Of a stretch of 34,493 nucleotides of DNA, positions 1-9,070 are shown piece by piece; the first letter of the stretch is position 1; each line of letters opens with the position of its first letter. A program made the position numbers and the translations under genes. Origin of the DNA: Kiritimatiellia bacterium (GTDB lineage: Bacteria > Verrucomicrobiota > Kiritimatiellia > UBA8416 > JABMPJ01); NCBI GenBank assembly GCA_029939545.1, contig JAOZSS010000001.1, forward strand, positions 4,747 to 39,239, given 5' to 3'. Below the pieces are notes generated by a model. The model made no database searches, was not told where the DNA came from, and saw only the letters and a list, made by a program, of their open reading frames with translations.

Positions 1-2
1 GC

Positions 3-599
3 CCGGTCGACATTCTGATAAACGGCGCCGGGGGCAACCATCCCAAGGGAACGACGTCGATGGAGTTCCTGACGAAAGAGGTGCTCGCACAGACTGATTC
101 CGACGCCACATCCTTCTTCGATCTCGACGCGGACGGAATCCAGTTTGTGTTCAATCTCAACTTTCTCGGCACACTGCTGCCGTCCCAGGTGTTTGCGCGC
201 GGCATGGCGGAGCGGGGCGGGGGGGTCATTATCAATACCTCCTCTATGAATGCATTCACGCCCCTGACCAAGATTCCGGCGTACAGCGGAGCAAAGGCGG
301 CGGTCAGCAACTTTACACAGTGGCTGGCGGTACACATGTCGAAGGTCGGCATCCGGGTGAATGCGATTGCCCCGGGATTCTTCCTGACCGACCAGAACCG
401 TTCGCTTCTGACCAACGAGGATGGATCGCCGACAGAACGCGGAGGCAAGATTATCAGTCAGACGCCTCTGGGCCGTTACGGCACCCCCGAGGAACTGGTA
501 GGAACGCTGTTGTGGTTGGTGTCAGATGAAGGGGCTGGGTTTGTGACGGGAACGGTGATTCCGGTGGATGGAGGGTTTGCGGCCTTCAGCGGAGTGTAA
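3..599 (+). CDS. SDR-family D-mannonate oxidoreductase-like dehydrogenase, 5' truncated
   Basis: This is the C-terminal 198 residues of a classical short-chain dehydrogenase. The frame is open to the left edge, so the listed ORF start (ATG at 60) is internal: codons before it encode the conserved NGAGGNHP segment after the Rossmann fold. Counting from that ATG, the catalytic residues are N34 (FNLNFLG), S61/S62 (NTSSMN) and Y75/K79 (YSGAK), all intact. The NGAGGNHPK stretch and the overall pattern resemble the B. subtilis YjmF/UxuB-type D-mannonate oxidoreductases (fructuronate reductases), which act in hexuronate catabolism with NAD(P)H. The N-terminal cofactor-binding glycine motif lies outside the window, so substrate and cofactor remain inferred. 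A generic glucose/gluconate SDR is the main alternative. gnd follows 213 bp downstream on the same strand, which fits sugar-acid metabolism but is not proof of an operon. Confidence 0.85.
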   Translation, partial: PVDILINGAGGNHPKGTTSMEFLTKEVLAQTDSDATSFFDLDADGIQFVFNLNFLGTLLPSQVFARGMAERGGGVIINTSSMNAFTPLTKIPAYSGAKAAVSNFTQWLAVHMSKVGIRVNAIAPGFFLTDQNRSLLTNEDGSPTERGGKIISQTPLGRYGTPEELVGTLLWLVSDEGAGFVTGTVIPVDGGFAAFSGV

Positions 600-632
600 C
601 GCTCCGGGCAGGGCGAGGGGCTCTTGGCTGGG

Positions 633-652
633 GAGCGTGGAATACCACGCTC
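633..652 (+). other. Perfect 8-bp stem-loop between SDR gene and gnd
   Basis: GAGCGTGG and CCACGCTC form a perfect 8-bp stem closed by an AATA loop. It starts 34 bases after the SDR stop codon. No T-tract follows, so it is not a classical intrinsic terminator. It could be a processing or transcript-stabilising hairpin or a Rho-associated structure. Confidence 0.4.
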
Positions 653-812
653 AAGGCCTACGGGACCCTTACCTCTCGGCTCGCTGGTTGGTTAATGAGC
701 GGCCATTGAGTGTGTCGTTGGCCCCGCCGACTGGATGGTGGGGGTATGGGAAGAAACTCCGCATGACTTGTTTTGGGTATATGAGAAAAAGAAGATAAAG
801 AAAGGGAGTAAC

Positions 813-2267
813 ATGAAAGACAAAGCAGATATCGGATTGGTGGGGTTGGCGGTGATGGGGGAGAACCTCATCCTGAATATGGAGAGTAAGGGGTTCACGG
901 TGGCGTGCTTCAACCGCACAGTCAACAAGGTGGACGCCTTTATCACTGGTCGCGGTGCCGACAAGAACTTCATCGGCTGCCACAGCGTCGAAGAACTCGT
1001 AAACAGTTTGGAACGGCCGCGCAAGGTCATGATGCTGGTTAAGGCGGGCGCGCCGGTCGATGCGTTGATCGAACAGCTTCTACCCTACGTTGAGAAGGGT
1101 GACGTCATTATCGACGGCGGTAACAGCCATTACCCCGACACCATTCGCCGTTACGAGATGTTGAAGAAAAAGGGCATCCTCTATATCGGCACGGGTGTAT
1201 CCGGCGGCGAGGAAGGCGCCCTGTTGGGTCCCTCCATCATGCCCGGCGGCAGCCCCAAGGCGTGGCCGGAGGTGAAGGAGATCTTCCAGGCCATCTCGGC
1301 CAAGGCCCCGGATGGCTCGCCCTGTTGCGAGTGGGTGGGCAAGGATGGCGCCGGCCATTTTGTCAAGATGGTCCACAACGGCATCGAGTACGGCGACATG
1401 CAGTTGATCTGCGAAGCCTACCATATCATGAGCCAGGGTCTCGGCATGACGGCCGACGAGATTCAGAAGGTCTTCGCCGAGTGGAATGAAGGCGTGCTGG
1501 ATTCCTACCTGATCGAGATCACCCGCGACATCCTGGCTAAAAAGGATGATGACGGAACACCGATGGTGGATGTGATCCTCGATACGGCCGGCCAGAAGGG
1601 CACCGGCAAGTGGACCTCACAGGCTGGACTCGATCTCGGTGTGGGCATTCCGCAAATTGCCGAGGCGGTGTTCGCGCGCTGCCTGTCGGCCATCAAGGAA
1701 GAGCGCGTGGCGGCATCCTCGAAGCTGCGTGGTCCGCGGGTCAAATTCCGCGGCGACCGCGAGAAGTTCATTGAGCAACTCCGGGATGCGGTCTACGCGT
1801 CGAAGATCTGCTCCTACGCCCAGGGATACCAACTCCTGCGTGCCGCGTCTGAAGAGCACGGCTGGAAGCTCAACTACGGCGAGATCGCGCTGATGTGGCG
1901 CGGTGGCTGCATCATCCGGGCGCAGTTCCTGGATGAGATTCAGAAAGCTTTCAAACGCCGGCGCAAGTTGCCCAACCTGCTGCTCGCGCCATACTTCAAG
2001 CGTGTGGTGCGCCAGGCCCAGCGTCCGTGGCGCAAGGTCATTCAGTCCGCCGTCAAGCTGGGCATTCCAATCCCGGCGATGAGTTCGGCGCTGAACTACT
2101 ACGACTCGTATCGTTGCGAACGCCTGCCGGCCAACCTGCTGCAGGCCCAGCGCGACTACTTCGGCGCCCACACCTACGAGCGCCTGGACAAGCCGCGCGG
2201 CGAATTCTTCCACACCAACTGGACCGGCCGCGGCGGCACAACATCCGCCTCGACGTATGTCGTATAG
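813..2267 (+). CDS. gnd: 6-phosphogluconate dehydrogenase, decarboxylating
   Basis: The product oxidatively decarboxylates 6-phosphogluconate to ribulose 5-phosphate with NADP in the oxidative pentose phosphate pathway, in the cytoplasm. The ATG at 813 is chosen because AAAGGGAG lies just upstream and the protein then begins directly with the Rossmann motif GLAVMGENL; the longer ORF start at 735 adds an unrelated leader. The resulting length of 484 aa is normal for the long dimeric form. Visible landmarks are IDGGNSHYPDT, GTGVSGGEEGALLGPS, and the catalytic KMVHNGIEYGD with K185 and E192, matching K183/E190 of the E. coli enzyme. The DTAGQKGTGKWT substrate-binding segment and the C-terminal GRGGTTSAS tail are also present. 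The gene is complete and its identity is firm. The SHD1 gene begins 14 bases after its stop, so the two may be cotranscribed. Confidence 0.97.
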   Translation: MKDKADIGLVGLAVMGENLILNMESKGFTVACFNRTVNKVDAFITGRGADKNFIGCHSVEELVNSLERPRKVMMLVKAGAPVDALIEQLLPYVEKGDVIIDGGNSHYPDTIRRYEMLKKKGILYIGTGVSGGEEGALLGPSIMPGGSPKAWPEVKEIFQAISAKAPDGSPCCEWVGKDGAGHFVKMVHNGIEYGDMQLICEAYHIMSQGLGMTADEIQKVFAEWNEGVLDSYLIEITRDILAKKDDDGTPMVDVILDTAGQKGTGKWTSQAGLDLGVGIPQIAEAVFARCLSAIKEERVAASSKLRGPRVKFRGDREKFIEQLRDAVYASKICSYAQGYQLLRAASEEHGWKLNYGEIALMWRGGCIIRAQFLDEIQKAFKRRRKLPNLLLAPYFKRVVRQAQRPWRKVIQSAVKLGIPIPAMSSALNYYDSYRCERLPANLLQAQRDYFGAHTYERLDKPRGEFFHTNWTGRGGTTSASTYVV

Positions 2268-2281
2268 AGAGAAGATCGTCC

Positions 2282-3358
2282 TTGAAAAAGCTGTTGAGCG
2301 TATGTCTGGCCGCTGTATTGGTGCCGCTTGCCTACACAAGTGGCGCCGATGCTCCGGCCGCTGCCGCGAAACCGGCGGCTGAAAAGAAAGCCGAGAAGAA
2401 GAATCCCAATCTGCGCATCTGGAAGAGTGTCAGCGGAGCAGTGATCGAAGCAGAGTATGTGGAAAGCAAGTTCGGCAAGGTAGTACTTCGTGGCCTCGAC
2501 GGAAAGAATCTGACAATTCCTCTGCACCGCCTGGTTCCGAAGGATCGAGCGTGGATTAAGGAAAAGGTGGCTATACAATCGGGTCCTGTCACCGTCAAGG
2601 AACCCAAGGCCCCGAACAAACTCCCGGTCTTCTCGGGAGGAAAGCTGCACAACTACCATGCGGGTTATTCTGCAAAGAACTTCGACGCCTTGGTTGACGA
2701 GAATGGAAATATTCTCATCCACCTGAAGGACAAAGGCAAGCGAGTGGGGAAACCCATAACGTACGGGCTGCGCTGCTACTACATTGACACCTCCATTACC
2801 ACGCCCGCACACACCGGCCGGCCGATCGCGAAGCTGTCCTACGTTCCACAGCCGAAAGTTCAGCCCGACCAGATAACACTTTGCGGGCTACTCAGAGATC
2901 TTGTGTCGTTTAATATCACATTTGAGTTCAGCGAGAAGGGGATCAAGTCTTCGGGCTACTGCACAGACCCGTCGGATATCAGGGACAAGACCACCTTTCG
3001 TCTGGGTGCGAGCGTGCCGCCATCTCACAACTTTACTAACGATGATTCTATTGAGAAACGCGCAGAAATTCTAAAGGGCTGGCGCGTCGTGGCGGATACG
3101 GTTGCGGGTAAGAAAAGAGAGTTTGAGTATTCTGACTCCATCCAGGGCATGGGTGTTTCAGCTAAGACCATCCGGGTGGCAGCACCTGTTTATGGCAGTC
3201 GGCGGGTCCGCTTCACTGCGGGAGACGAAGACGCGGCACCCCTACGCCCTTATATCTACCCCGGATATTGCCCATGGCAGGGCTACTTTGTTGGCATGTA
3301 TAAGAAGGAACAGGGCGACCGATCGGCCAAGATCTCATTCAGCATGCTGGTCCAGTAG
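2282..3358 (+). CDS. Secreted SHD1-domain protein of unknown function
   Basis: The ORF track starts this frame inside gnd. The likely real start is TTG at 2282, which gives a Sec signal peptide (KKLLSVCLAAVLVPLAYTSGADA) and has AGAGAGAAG upstream. The mature protein of about 335 aa begins with an Ala/Lys-rich linker. An SHD1-like domain follows at residues 43-95 (RIWKSVSGAVIEAEYVE...VVLRGLDGK...IPLHRLVPKDRAWI). This domain was named from yeast Sla1 and is frequent in exported proteins of Planctomycetes and Verrucomicrobia. The remaining ~250 residues match nothing I recognise; they are rich in beta-type alternation and have no transmembrane segment. Function is unknown; an envelope or periplasmic role is inferred from the signal peptide. 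The gene is convergent with the next gene, with only 15 bases between stops and no terminator visible. Confidence 0.8.
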   Translation: MKKLLSVCLAAVLVPLAYTSGADAPAAAAKPAAEKKAEKKNPNLRIWKSVSGAVIEAEYVESKFGKVVLRGLDGKNLTIPLHRLVPKDRAWIKEKVAIQSGPVTVKEPKAPNKLPVFSGGKLHNYHAGYSAKNFDALVDENGNILIHLKDKGKRVGKPITYGLRCYYIDTSITTPAHTGRPIAKLSYVPQPKVQPDQITLCGLLRDLVSFNITFEFSEKGIKSSGYCTDPSDIRDKTTFRLGASVPPSHNFTNDDSIEKRAEILKGWRVVADTVAGKKREFEYSDSIQGMGVSAKTIRVAAPVYGSRRVRFTAGDEDAAPLRPYIYPGYCPWQGYFVGMYKKEQGDRSAKISFSMLVQ

Positions 3359-3373
3359 AGGGTCTGCGCACCA

Positions 3374-4057
3374 CTAGAACGTGTAGCCCAGGCCGAGGGT
3401 GAGAACGGGGTAGAGTGTGTAGTCCTCTACCTCATCCTCCAGCTCATCTGCCTCGTTAGCGAGTGCGGCATTGAGCTGACTCTGCCGCGAGCCATCTGTG
3501 GCCGTCGCCGTGAGCGACACATTCGCGCTGCCCTGCAGCATGACGCCCAGGTCGAATACAAAGTGCCAATGTGACCCTTCCTTGGCTGCATTACCCCAAC
3601 CGATACCTGCGTACGGCGCGAAAGAATCGAAGTTAACTTGGCCATCCAAGCTCTGGACTTCGTAGTCCTCGTCGTCGATTTCGATGGTGTCGCCCGCGGT
3701 CACGGTCAGGCTGGCTTCGTTACCATTGTAGAACGCACCGGCCGACAGGCGGAAGCCGCCACCCCAGGGATGCCAATCGAGAAGTGCACCTAGCGACATA
3801 AGGTCGAGTGTCACCTCGATCTCATCGACCACTTCGTCGATATCTTCGTCGTCCTCATCGAACTCGTAATCATCATACGTGTAGCTGAAGTAGTTGCCCG
3901 ACAGCCGTACATTGACCTTCTCGCCCAAGCCGAGCGTGAGATCCATGCCTATGCCAGGCGTACCGACTTTAAGGCTCAAGCCTGAATCTCCCCACGCCGC
4001 TTCTGCACCCATCACCAGCGCCAATAGTATGGCACACACACATACAATACGTTTCAC
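3374..4057 (-). CDS. Outer membrane beta-barrel-like protein with acidic insert
   Basis: A 227-aa exported protein. GTG at 4057 is preferred over TTG at 4060 because it sits six bases after a strong GGGAGG. The signal peptide is KRIVCVCAILLALVMGAEA. The rest alternates hydrophobic and polar residues in the manner of antiparallel beta strands, with many Gly and aromatic residues (LSLKVGTPGIGMDLTLGLG, GLGYTF). It ends in Phe, the usual C-terminal signal for BAM-mediated insertion of outer membrane barrels. An unusually acidic segment at residues ~62-85 (DDYEFDEDDEDIDEVVDE) would form a surface loop and might bind metal; a second acidic patch (ELEDEVEDYT) is near the C terminus. No family is recognised with confidence; an OmpW/opacity-type small barrel is a guess. 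It is divergently transcribed from the transglutaminase gene. Confidence 0.75.
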   Translation of the reverse strand: MKRIVCVCAILLALVMGAEAAWGDSGLSLKVGTPGIGMDLTLGLGEKVNVRLSGNYFSYTYDDYEFDEDDEDIDEVVDEIEVTLDLMSLGALLDWHPWGGGFRLSAGAFYNGNEASLTVTAGDTIEIDDEDYEVQSLDGQVNFDSFAPYAGIGWGNAAKEGSHWHFVFDLGVMLQGSANVSLTATATDGSRQSQLNAALANEADELEDEVEDYTLYPVLTLGLGYTF

Positions 4058-4250
4058 CAACGACCTCCCTCTTTTGTTTTCCCGCGCCCAATAGCTTCCG
4101 CGACCGGGAGCGGCCTATTTTTCTCCACGTGTAACGGCCCGTCCGTTCCAGCAGCTGGCTCCGCACAGCGACCCACCTAAAAGCGAGATGGTCAGCAGGA
4201 GGAGCAATGCTTTACACTGATGGTTTATGTTGATCATGGAGAGGATTATC

Positions 4251-7200
4251 ATGGACCGAAACCGTACTGCCCGCAAGCTTCGAAGGGTCCTTCCTGCGCT
4301 GCTGGCTGCGCTGCTGCTTGGATACACGCTGACCTGCGCCGCCGCCCCGAAACCGCCGAAGCTCCTGGATCGCAAGAATGTTGTGGCCGCCGCCTCGGAA
4401 ATTACGACGGAGCTCTATCCCAATGCCGACGATGTGGTCGTCGATGAGTACATCCACACCGTCTACAAGGAAGACGGCACCTACCAGACGTGGGACGATG
4501 AGTATATCAAAGTATTGACGGAGAAAGGCAAGCGCAGTCACCAAACCGTCTCGCGCTACTACACACTGCCTTACGGGACCGTTGAAGTAACAGACTTGGC
4601 TGTGATCAAACCTGACGGCACAGTCGTGGATGTGGATGTAACGGCCAACAGCCGGATCATGGTGAATCCAAGCCAGATGAGCGCCAACATCTACAACCCC
4701 AACAGCAAGATCCTGCGCCTGGGTGTACCGGGACTGGAAATCGGCGACCTGCTCCACATCCGCGCATTCCGCGATACGGTCAAGGCGCGCGTACCGAACA
4801 CCTGGAGCGACTACACCGTTCTTGAATACACGGCCCCGATTGCCCATATGCAGATGGAGGTGCGTGGCCCCAAAGACCTGCCCCTGGCCAATATCCGCCT
4901 TTATGATGCCGTGACCAACTCGGTATCGTTCTCCGAGACCTCTTCCCTGCGCAACAAATGGTACCGCTGGGAAGTGCGCGATGTGCCGCGCATGTACCCG
5001 GAACCCAACATGCCGACACTCCACACCGTGGTCCAGCGCCTGTTGATCAGCACGATCCCGGACTGGGAAACCATCTCGCGCTGGTACTGGGAACTCTCTC
5101 TACCCCATCTCGACGCCGTGACGCCGGAGATGGAGGCGAAGGTTGTTGAGCTGGTTGAGGGTGTGAGCGACCGGACAGAGAAGATCGAACGCCTCTTCAG
5201 GTTTGTCTCACAGCAGATCCGGTACATGGGCATTACCACCGAGACCACCGCGCCAGGCTATGAGCCGCACGATGTGAATATCACGTTTGGTAACCGCTAC
5301 GGCGTCTGTCGTGACAAGGCCGCCTTGCTCGTGGCGATGCTGCGCCTGGCCGATCTTCCCGCTTATCCTGTCCTGATCCATGCCGGACCGCGCAAAGATG
5401 AGGAGGTCCCGCAACCTTTCTTCAATCACGCGGTCGTCGCCGTCGGCAACGATGACGGATCCTACACGCTGATGGACCCGACGGACGAGAACACGACTGA
5501 GATCTTTCCTTCGTACCTCAGCTACATGAGCTATCTCGTGGCGCATCCGGAAGGGGAGGGGCTGCGCACCTCGCCTGTCGTGCCGGCTTCCGAGAATCTT
5601 CTCTCCATCGATACCAAGGGCAAGCTGGGTGCCAATGGCCACCTGAGCCTCTCCAGTCGGTTGACGTTCAGTGGCATTAATGACAATGCCTACCGCAGTC
5701 ATTTCACCCGACTGAAGCCGGAAGAGCGCCGACAGTTCTTTGAAGGGCATCTCAAGCGGCGTGTGGCCGGTGCTAAACTGACCGGGCTCAGCATTACCCC
5801 GCCCAATATGCTCGATACGACGCAACCGCTGGTCGTCGCGCTCGACTATGAGGCCGCCGACTACCCCATCTGCGGAGACCGCCACACGATGCTCGCCATC
5901 CCATGGCTGAGCGATAGCCTCGGCTACGCGAACTACCTGCTCGGAAGCACCGGCCTCGATGATCGCAAGTACCCACTCTATACGCGACTGACCGCCGGGG
6001 TCGAGGAGACCTTTGCAGTGGCACTGGATCCCGTCATCGCCAGACAAGCCGCCACCCCTGAAGCCTCCACCTTGTCTGCTGAAGGACTGCGCTATGCGCA
6101 GGCTTTCAGCATAACAAACAACACATTGCTCGCCACGGCCTCGTTTATGGTCGATTCCGTGGAGTTCTCAACGGAGGCCTACCAGGGGCTGAAACAACTT
6201 CTGAAAGACCGTGAGTACGAACAGCGCAAACGTGTCATGTTTGTGGATGCCACCTCAGGTCAGCCCGAGAACGATATCCGGATTCTGTCGGACGCCCTGG
6301 TTGTTGATATTGAAGACGCTTCAAGCTGGACCTCCCGGCACAAGCTCTCCAAGCAGATTGTCACCTATGCCGGAAAGAAAGAGCACTCCGAGCTGAAACT
6401 TGGATTCAACCCGGCCTGGGAAACCGTCACATTGGCCTCCGCGCGCATCGTTAATCCCGACGGATCGGTCCACACCGTCGTGGATGAAGAGATGAACGTG
6501 ATGGACGCCGGCTGGGTCGGCGGCGCCCCGCGCTACCCGCCGGAGCGGACGCTGGTGGTCAGTTTCCCGGGCGTCGAAGAGGGCAGCGTCATCACGTACG
6601 AAGTCGTGCGCCAAGTCAGCGGCAAGCCGTTCTTCTCACTGCACAAGACATTTCAGGGCTTTGACCCTATCGACGCCTCGTCGGTCACCGTTTCCGTCCC
6701 CACCAATCTGGTGCTGACGATCAAGGATGAGAGTGGCACGGACGACTACCTAGTTGATACAACCGGTACCACCACCACACACACTTGGCGCATCGGGCCG
6801 CAGGCCGCAATCAAGCCGGAAGACAACCTGCCGCCACGCTGGACATTCCTGCCGACGCTGGTTGTGTCGGCCGGTAAGTGGAAGACCTATGCGGGAGAGT
6901 TGGATGCCCGCCTCACGGCTGCCATGACCAACGCACCGGCCTGTGAGCAGAAGGCGCGTGAGCTAACGGTCGATTGCACTGATGAGATGGAAAAGGTTCA
7001 AGTCATCCGCGATTTCGTGGCCCGCAACATCCGGAGCGCGGGGCCCTGGCTGACCGCATTGCCGTGGGAGGCCATCACCCCCGCCGATACCACGCTGGCC
7101 GACGGCTATGGCAACACAACCGACCGGGCCATTGTTCTGGCCGTCATGTTGAAAGCCGCCGGGATTGCACCCGAGTATCTTCTGGCCTCGTCGTGGGCCC

Positions 7201-8051
7201 CTCGGCTCGACACGTTGAGCGAAGACCTGCTCGACACAGCGCAAAGAGGCCTCTTCACACACCTGCTCGTACGCGTGATGGATGGTCGCCGTGCGATCTA
7301 TCTGAATGAAACCGACCATTATGCCCAGCTCGGAACCACACCGTTCGAAGGTCACCCGGCCCTCGATATGGATGGACAGCTTTCCGTTATTGAGCCCGCG
7401 CGGGCGATGAAGGAGCGATCACGGGCGGACTTCCTGCTGGAGCTCGAAGCCGATGGAGACGCGCAACTCACCGCCACACGCGCCTACTACGGCATGGCGT
7501 TCGGTGCCACGCGGCGCCTATATGAAGAGATGCCGCCCGAGGAAAGGCGACGCCATTTTATGGAGCTGGTGGCCTCGCTCGCGCAGGCAGCCACGCCGAG
7601 CGGCAAGCTCGACACCGCCTTCGACACCTACCCGGGGTTTCGCTCATTCACGGTCGACATTCCGCGTTACGCCGTGCGAGAGGGCCACTACCTCTACGTC
7701 ACACTACCCGCCGGTATAGGCGACATCCTGCGCCTCAACACCGACACCCGTGACGGCGCCTTCTACCGCCGTGAACCCCAACGCACAACGGTACGCTACG
7801 ATGTGAAGCTGCCCTCCAACACCAAACAGGTCCTCCTCCTGCCACCGGAGATCGACTGGAAGGGCCCGGACGGCCTCGGCACCATCCGATTCGAGCAACG
7901 GCCCACCGACGACCCCCTGCACCTGACCCTCATGCAGGAAGTCAACCTGAACCCCGCCGTCATCCGCCCCGAAGCCTACCCCGTCCTCCTCGACCTCCAC
8001 CAACAGCTCCAGCACCCATCCGTTCGGACGATACTGATTGAACTGGAGTGA
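4251..8051 (+). CDS. Exported DUF3857/transglutaminase-like protein with two tandem halves
   Basis: A 1266-aa protein. ATG at 4251 is chosen over 4227 because GGAGAGG lies seven bases upstream and a signal peptide follows (RRVLPALLAALLLGYTLTCAAA). The first half has a DUF3857 domain (about 45-260) and a transglutaminase-like cysteine-protease core with an intact triad: C353 (YGVCRDKA), H393 (FNHAVV) and D409 (LMDPTDE). The second half repeats the layout: a DUF3857-like beta region (about 660-870), then a core where the aligned motif reads YGNTTDRA. The Cys is therefore Thr956, while H1004 and D1022 positions remain. The C terminus is beta-rich and ends with a ~70-residue tail that recurs twice downstream. 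DUF3857 proteins are common in Bacteroidetes and PVC bacteria; substrates are unknown. Periplasmic or surface location is inferred from the signal peptide. Confidence 0.88.
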   Translation: MDRNRTARKLRRVLPALLAALLLGYTLTCAAAPKPPKLLDRKNVVAAASEITTELYPNADDVVVDEYIHTVYKEDGTYQTWDDEYIKVLTEKGKRSHQTVSRYYTLPYGTVEVTDLAVIKPDGTVVDVDVTANSRIMVNPSQMSANIYNPNSKILRLGVPGLEIGDLLHIRAFRDTVKARVPNTWSDYTVLEYTAPIAHMQMEVRGPKDLPLANIRLYDAVTNSVSFSETSSLRNKWYRWEVRDVPRMYPEPNMPTLHTVVQRLLISTIPDWETISRWYWELSLPHLDAVTPEMEAKVVELVEGVSDRTEKIERLFRFVSQQIRYMGITTETTAPGYEPHDVNITFGNRYGVCRDKAALLVAMLRLADLPAYPVLIHAGPRKDEEVPQPFFNHAVVAVGNDDGSYTLMDPTDENTTEIFPSYLSYMSYLVAHPEGEGLRTSPVVPASENLLSIDTKGKLGANGHLSLSSRLTFSGINDNAYRSHFTRLKPEERRQFFEGHLKRRVAGAKLTGLSITPPNMLDTTQPLVVALDYEAADYPICGDRHTMLAIPWLSDSLGYANYLLGSTGLDDRKYPLYTRLTAGVEETFAVALDPVIARQAATPEASTLSAEGLRYAQAFSITNNTLLATASFMVDSVEFSTEAYQGLKQLLKDREYEQRKRVMFVDATSGQPENDIRILSDALVVDIEDASSWTSRHKLSKQIVTYAGKKEHSELKLGFNPAWETVTLASARIVNPDGSVHTVVDEEMNVMDAGWVGGAPRYPPERTLVVSFPGVEEGSVITYEVVRQVSGKPFFSLHKTFQGFDPIDASSVTVSVPTNLVLTIKDESGTDDYLVDTTGTTTTHTWRIGPQAAIKPEDNLPPRWTFLPTLVVSAGKWKTYAGELDARLTAAMTNAPACEQKARELTVDCTDEMEKVQVIRDFVARNIRSAGPWLTALPWEAITPADTTLADGYGNTTDRAIVLAVMLKAAGIAPEYLLASSWAPRLDTLSEDLLDTAQRGLFTHLLVRVMDGRRAIYLNETDHYAQLGTTPFEGHPALDMDGQLSVIEPARAMKERSRADFLLELEADGDAQLTATRAYYGMAFGATRRLYEEMPPEERRRHFMELVASLAQAATPSGKLDTAFDTYPGFRSFTVDIPRYAVREGHYLYVTLPAGIGDILRLNTDTRDGAFYRREPQRTTVRYDVKLPSNTKQVLLLPPEIDWKGPDGLGTIRFEQRPTDDPLHLTLMQEVNLNPAVIRPEAYPVLLDLHQQLQHPSVRTILIELE

Positions 8052-8085
8052 CGGCAGGTGTTCTTCCAAAAGGCTGGTGGCATCT
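7829..8085 (+). repeat. Gene-tail repeat, copy A (intact 3' end of the transglutaminase gene)
   Basis: This is the reference copy of a direct repeat made of the last ~75 codons of the transglutaminase gene. 7829-8051 aligns without gaps to 10709-10931 (fixed offset 2880). By eye, 7861-8040 differs at only 7 of 180 positions, with an uninterrupted identical run of about 80 bp from 7871. Sequence just after the stop (TGACGGCAGGTGTTCTTCC) is shared with copy C rather than copy B. Confidence 0.9.
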
Positions 8086-8242
8086 TGCATTGTGTACGGA
8101 AACGTATATTTTCGTGAGTAGAGGGGGGCATGGCTGGGGGCTTTGCTCCAAGTAACTGATGGATGTAGGCAGAACTCCTTGATAGCCTTCGAGGACATCA
8201 AAGCGATAGCCGTTTCTGACTGCCCTAACCGCGAGAGTTATC

Positions 8243-9070
8243 ATGAAATATGCAACTGCGCTGCTCACAGCGATTTCCTTCATCACGTTTCAAATCCAGC
8301 CGACTGTTGCAGGTGTTGATTGCGGGAGTGACGATTTTGATGACAATATCAAGAATACGAATCTCTGGGGGACAGACCTGGACTTCGGGCCGGATGGTGG
8401 CCTTGTGGAAACCCATGGCAGACTGGAGTTCTGGGGCACTGGACCCGCTATTCGACCGTATGCATGGAGCTACCGAAGCTACGGTCGGGATTGGGAGACT
8501 ATCACCGACGTCAGTCTCGGTGACGTTCAATTGAACCAACCTGATTCCCACGTCCAGATGTTCATAGTGGCGGCGAATCGGGCAGACACCAACCTGATAA
8601 GTGGATTACCAGGTGACCACTTAGTCATGGTGTTGGATCTCTACTCCAGCACAGGTGTCGGGGCTGCTCGGACCTTCGAGGTGAATTTTCGGACGGATTG
8701 GAATGAACTTGAGCCTAGAACCAATGTCCTCACAGCGAGCGAGCAGGCAGGCCTCCGCATCAGCTTCGATGCGACGAGCAAAACCCTGACGGGGTGGTAT
8801 GACGCCAACGGTAGTGTGGGAGGTTATGATTGGACAGCCCTACGTTCGAGACAAGTTGATGTTACGGGCAGCAACTGGCAGATGACGAGCAATTCTACTT
8901 TTGCCGTGTTCGTTGGCGCGAGTTGCGAATCCTTCGATGTCACATCCAACGATCTTGTCTATGTCGACACGTTTATGATGACAGATCAAGCACGGAAACC
9001 ACTTACGGAAAGTGGATGCGTCACTGTTCAAAGGAGAGCCCGCCAAGCCTTCAGCCGTTCTCATCCGTAG
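8243..9070 (+). CDS. Secreted hypothetical protein, possible lectin/laminin-G-like fold
   Basis: A 275-aa protein with a clear signal peptide (MKYATALLTAISFITF...TVAG) and GAGAG upstream of its ATG. No family is recognised. The mature part is beta-rich and reads like a concanavalin-like domain of the kind often seen in PVC exported proteins: DDFDDNIKNTNLWGT near the N terminus, LRISFDATSKTLTGWYD in the middle, VYVDTFMMTDQ near the end. The last ~25 residues (from QARKPLTESG) are Arg-rich and unlike the rest. They overlap the 3' end of the convergent Fic gene by 20 bp, suggesting the original 3' end was replaced when the downstream segment arrived. Cys residues are few and there is no C-terminal anchor. 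It lies in the accessory island, between tail copies A and B. Confidence 0.6.
   Translation: MKYATALLTAISFITFQIQPTVAGVDCGSDDFDDNIKNTNLWGTDLDFGPDGGLVETHGRLEFWGTGPAIRPYAWSYRSYGRDWETITDVSLGDVQLNQPDSHVQMFIVAANRADTNLISGLPGDHLVMVLDLYSSTGVGAARTFEVNFRTDWNELEPRTNVLTASEQAGLRISFDATSKTLTGWYDANGSVGGYDWTALRSRQVDVTGSNWQMTSNSTFAVFVGASCESFDVTSNDLVYVDTFMMTDQARKPLTESGCVTVQRRARQAFSRSHP

Noticed and set aside
735-812. N-terminal extension of gnd in the ORF track
   Set aside because: The leader (MVGVWEETPHDLFW...) is not part of the family, and a Shine-Dalgarno sequence directly precedes ATG 813.
1617-2339. 240-aa ORF on the - strand
   Set aside because: Shadow of gnd.
4212-5024. 270-aa ORF on the - strand
   Set aside because: Shadow of the N-terminal half of the transglutaminase gene.
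5208-6047. 279-aa ORF on the - strand
   Set aside because: Shadow of the transglutaminase gene, whose catalytic motifs lie in the opposite frame.
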